DNA of 12,422 bases, from positions 1 to 12,422 of the forward strand of contig JBOHBN010000433.1 in assembly GCA_050698355.1 (NCBI GenBank), read 5' to 3'. This document shows, in pieces, positions 12,031 through 12,422 of the stretch (its first letter is position 1; every line of letters begins with the position of its first letter). Made by a program: the position numbers and the translations under genes. A model generated the notes under the pieces. It had not been told where the DNA came from. It made no database searches and saw only the letters and a list, made by a program, of their open reading frames with translations. This stretch comes from JBOHBN01 sp050698355. GTDB lineage: Bacteria > Actinomycetota > Actinomycetes > Streptosporangiales > WHST01.

Positions 12031-12422
12031 CTTCGGAAGGGGCGCGGAGGTGGTCGGCCGCGCGGACCATGGCGCCGACGATGCCGACGTAGCCGGTGCA
12101 GCGGCAGATGTTGCCGGCCAGCTCGGCCCGTGCGGTCTCCGCGGTCAGGTCGGGATGCCGTTGCAGGACGTCGACGCCGGTGACGAGCATGCCGGGCGTG
12201 CAGAACCCGCACTGCAGGCCGTGTTCGGCGGAGAACGCCGCGCGCAGCTCGTCGATGGCGGGGCCGGAGAGACCCTCGACCGTGACGACCTCACTGCCGT
12301 CGCAGGACGCGGCCAGCGTGATGCAGGACCGCGCGGGCGCACCGTCGAGCAGTACCGTGCACGCCCCGCAGATGCCGTGCTCGCAGCCGAGGTGCGTGCC
12401 GGTCAGGTCGAAACGCTCGCGC
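12014..12422 (-). CDS. [2Fe-2S] subunit of a molybdenum hydroxylase (CoxS/XdhC type), 5' end missing
   Basis: The last 135 residues of a small iron-sulfur subunit of the xanthine dehydrogenase/CO dehydrogenase family; the usual length is about 150-170, so only a short N-terminal part lies beyond the window. The plant-type ferredoxin cluster is CEHGICGAC (Cys13, 18, 21 of the visible part) plus Cys33. The second cluster is CGFC (71, 74) and CRC (106, 108) in AGNICRCTGYVGIV. Both clusters are complete. It passes electrons from the molybdenum site to FAD within the complex, so large and FAD-binding subunit genes are expected upstream beyond 12422. The TGA (12014-12016) lies inside the inverted-repeat arm at 12002-12019, so the final codons come from that element or its insertion point. 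Confidence 0.93.
   Translation of the reverse strand, partial: RERFDLTGTHLGCEHGICGACTVLLDGAPARSCITLAASCDGSEVVTVEGLSGPAIDELRAAFSAEHGLQCGFCTPGMLVTGVDVLQRHPDLTAETARAELAGNICRCTGYVGIVGAMVRAADHLRAPSEGARSK

Noticed and set aside
1..12422. CRISPR array, tRNA or rRNA genes, replication origin
   Set aside because: I saw no regularly spaced direct repeats, no cloverleaf-like sequence and no origin-type iterons or DnaA box cluster.

Overview
The window is dense, high-GC DNA with strong GC bias at third codon positions, GTG starts, several apparently leaderless genes and a DinB/mycothiol-type enzyme family. This points to an actinomycete. I see no rRNA, tRNA, CRISPR array or intact insertion sequence, and no gene-free stretch longer than about 280 bases; 619-848 holds nothing I can support.

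Left part (1-3.7 kb) is a cluster of one-component regulators. It holds a MarR regulator with two operator-like palindromes in front of it. Next is a MerR regulator fused in frame to a peroxiredoxin domain, with its own MerR-type palindromic promoter. After that come a second MerR regulator and a 12-helix MFS drug exporter, transcribed divergently from a shared 20-bp palindrome. Codon use is looser here, with at least three TTA leucine codons, than in the rest of the window.

Middle part (3.75-9.0 kb) is on the minus strand: a PadR regulator, then a FUSC-family two-domain membrane transporter, a YoaK/DUF1275 membrane protein and a zinc alcohol dehydrogenase. The last three are packed like an operon, and the transporter's ribosome-binding site lies in a predicted hairpin. 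A small five-helix membrane protein is divergent from padR. This looks like a PadR-controlled export and detoxification cluster, possibly for aromatic or phenolic compounds; that role is inference.

Right part (9.0-12.4 kb) holds a CPA1 Na+/H+ antiporter split by a single-base insertion, a DUF1992 (DnaJ-homologue C28-like) protein and a DinB-family protein. It also has a decayed C-terminal half of an MFS (metabolite:H+ symporter-like) transporter, and the 3' part of a [2Fe-2S] subunit of a molybdenum hydroxylase (CoxS/XdhC type) running off the window edge. An 88-bp hairpin element with perfect 18-bp terminal inverted repeats sits exactly between the truncated transporter and the [2Fe-2S] gene and supplies the latter's stop codon.

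The most interesting items are the MerR-peroxiredoxin fusion, which has a possible internal start that would release free peroxiredoxin, and the hairpin element at the pseudogene junction.
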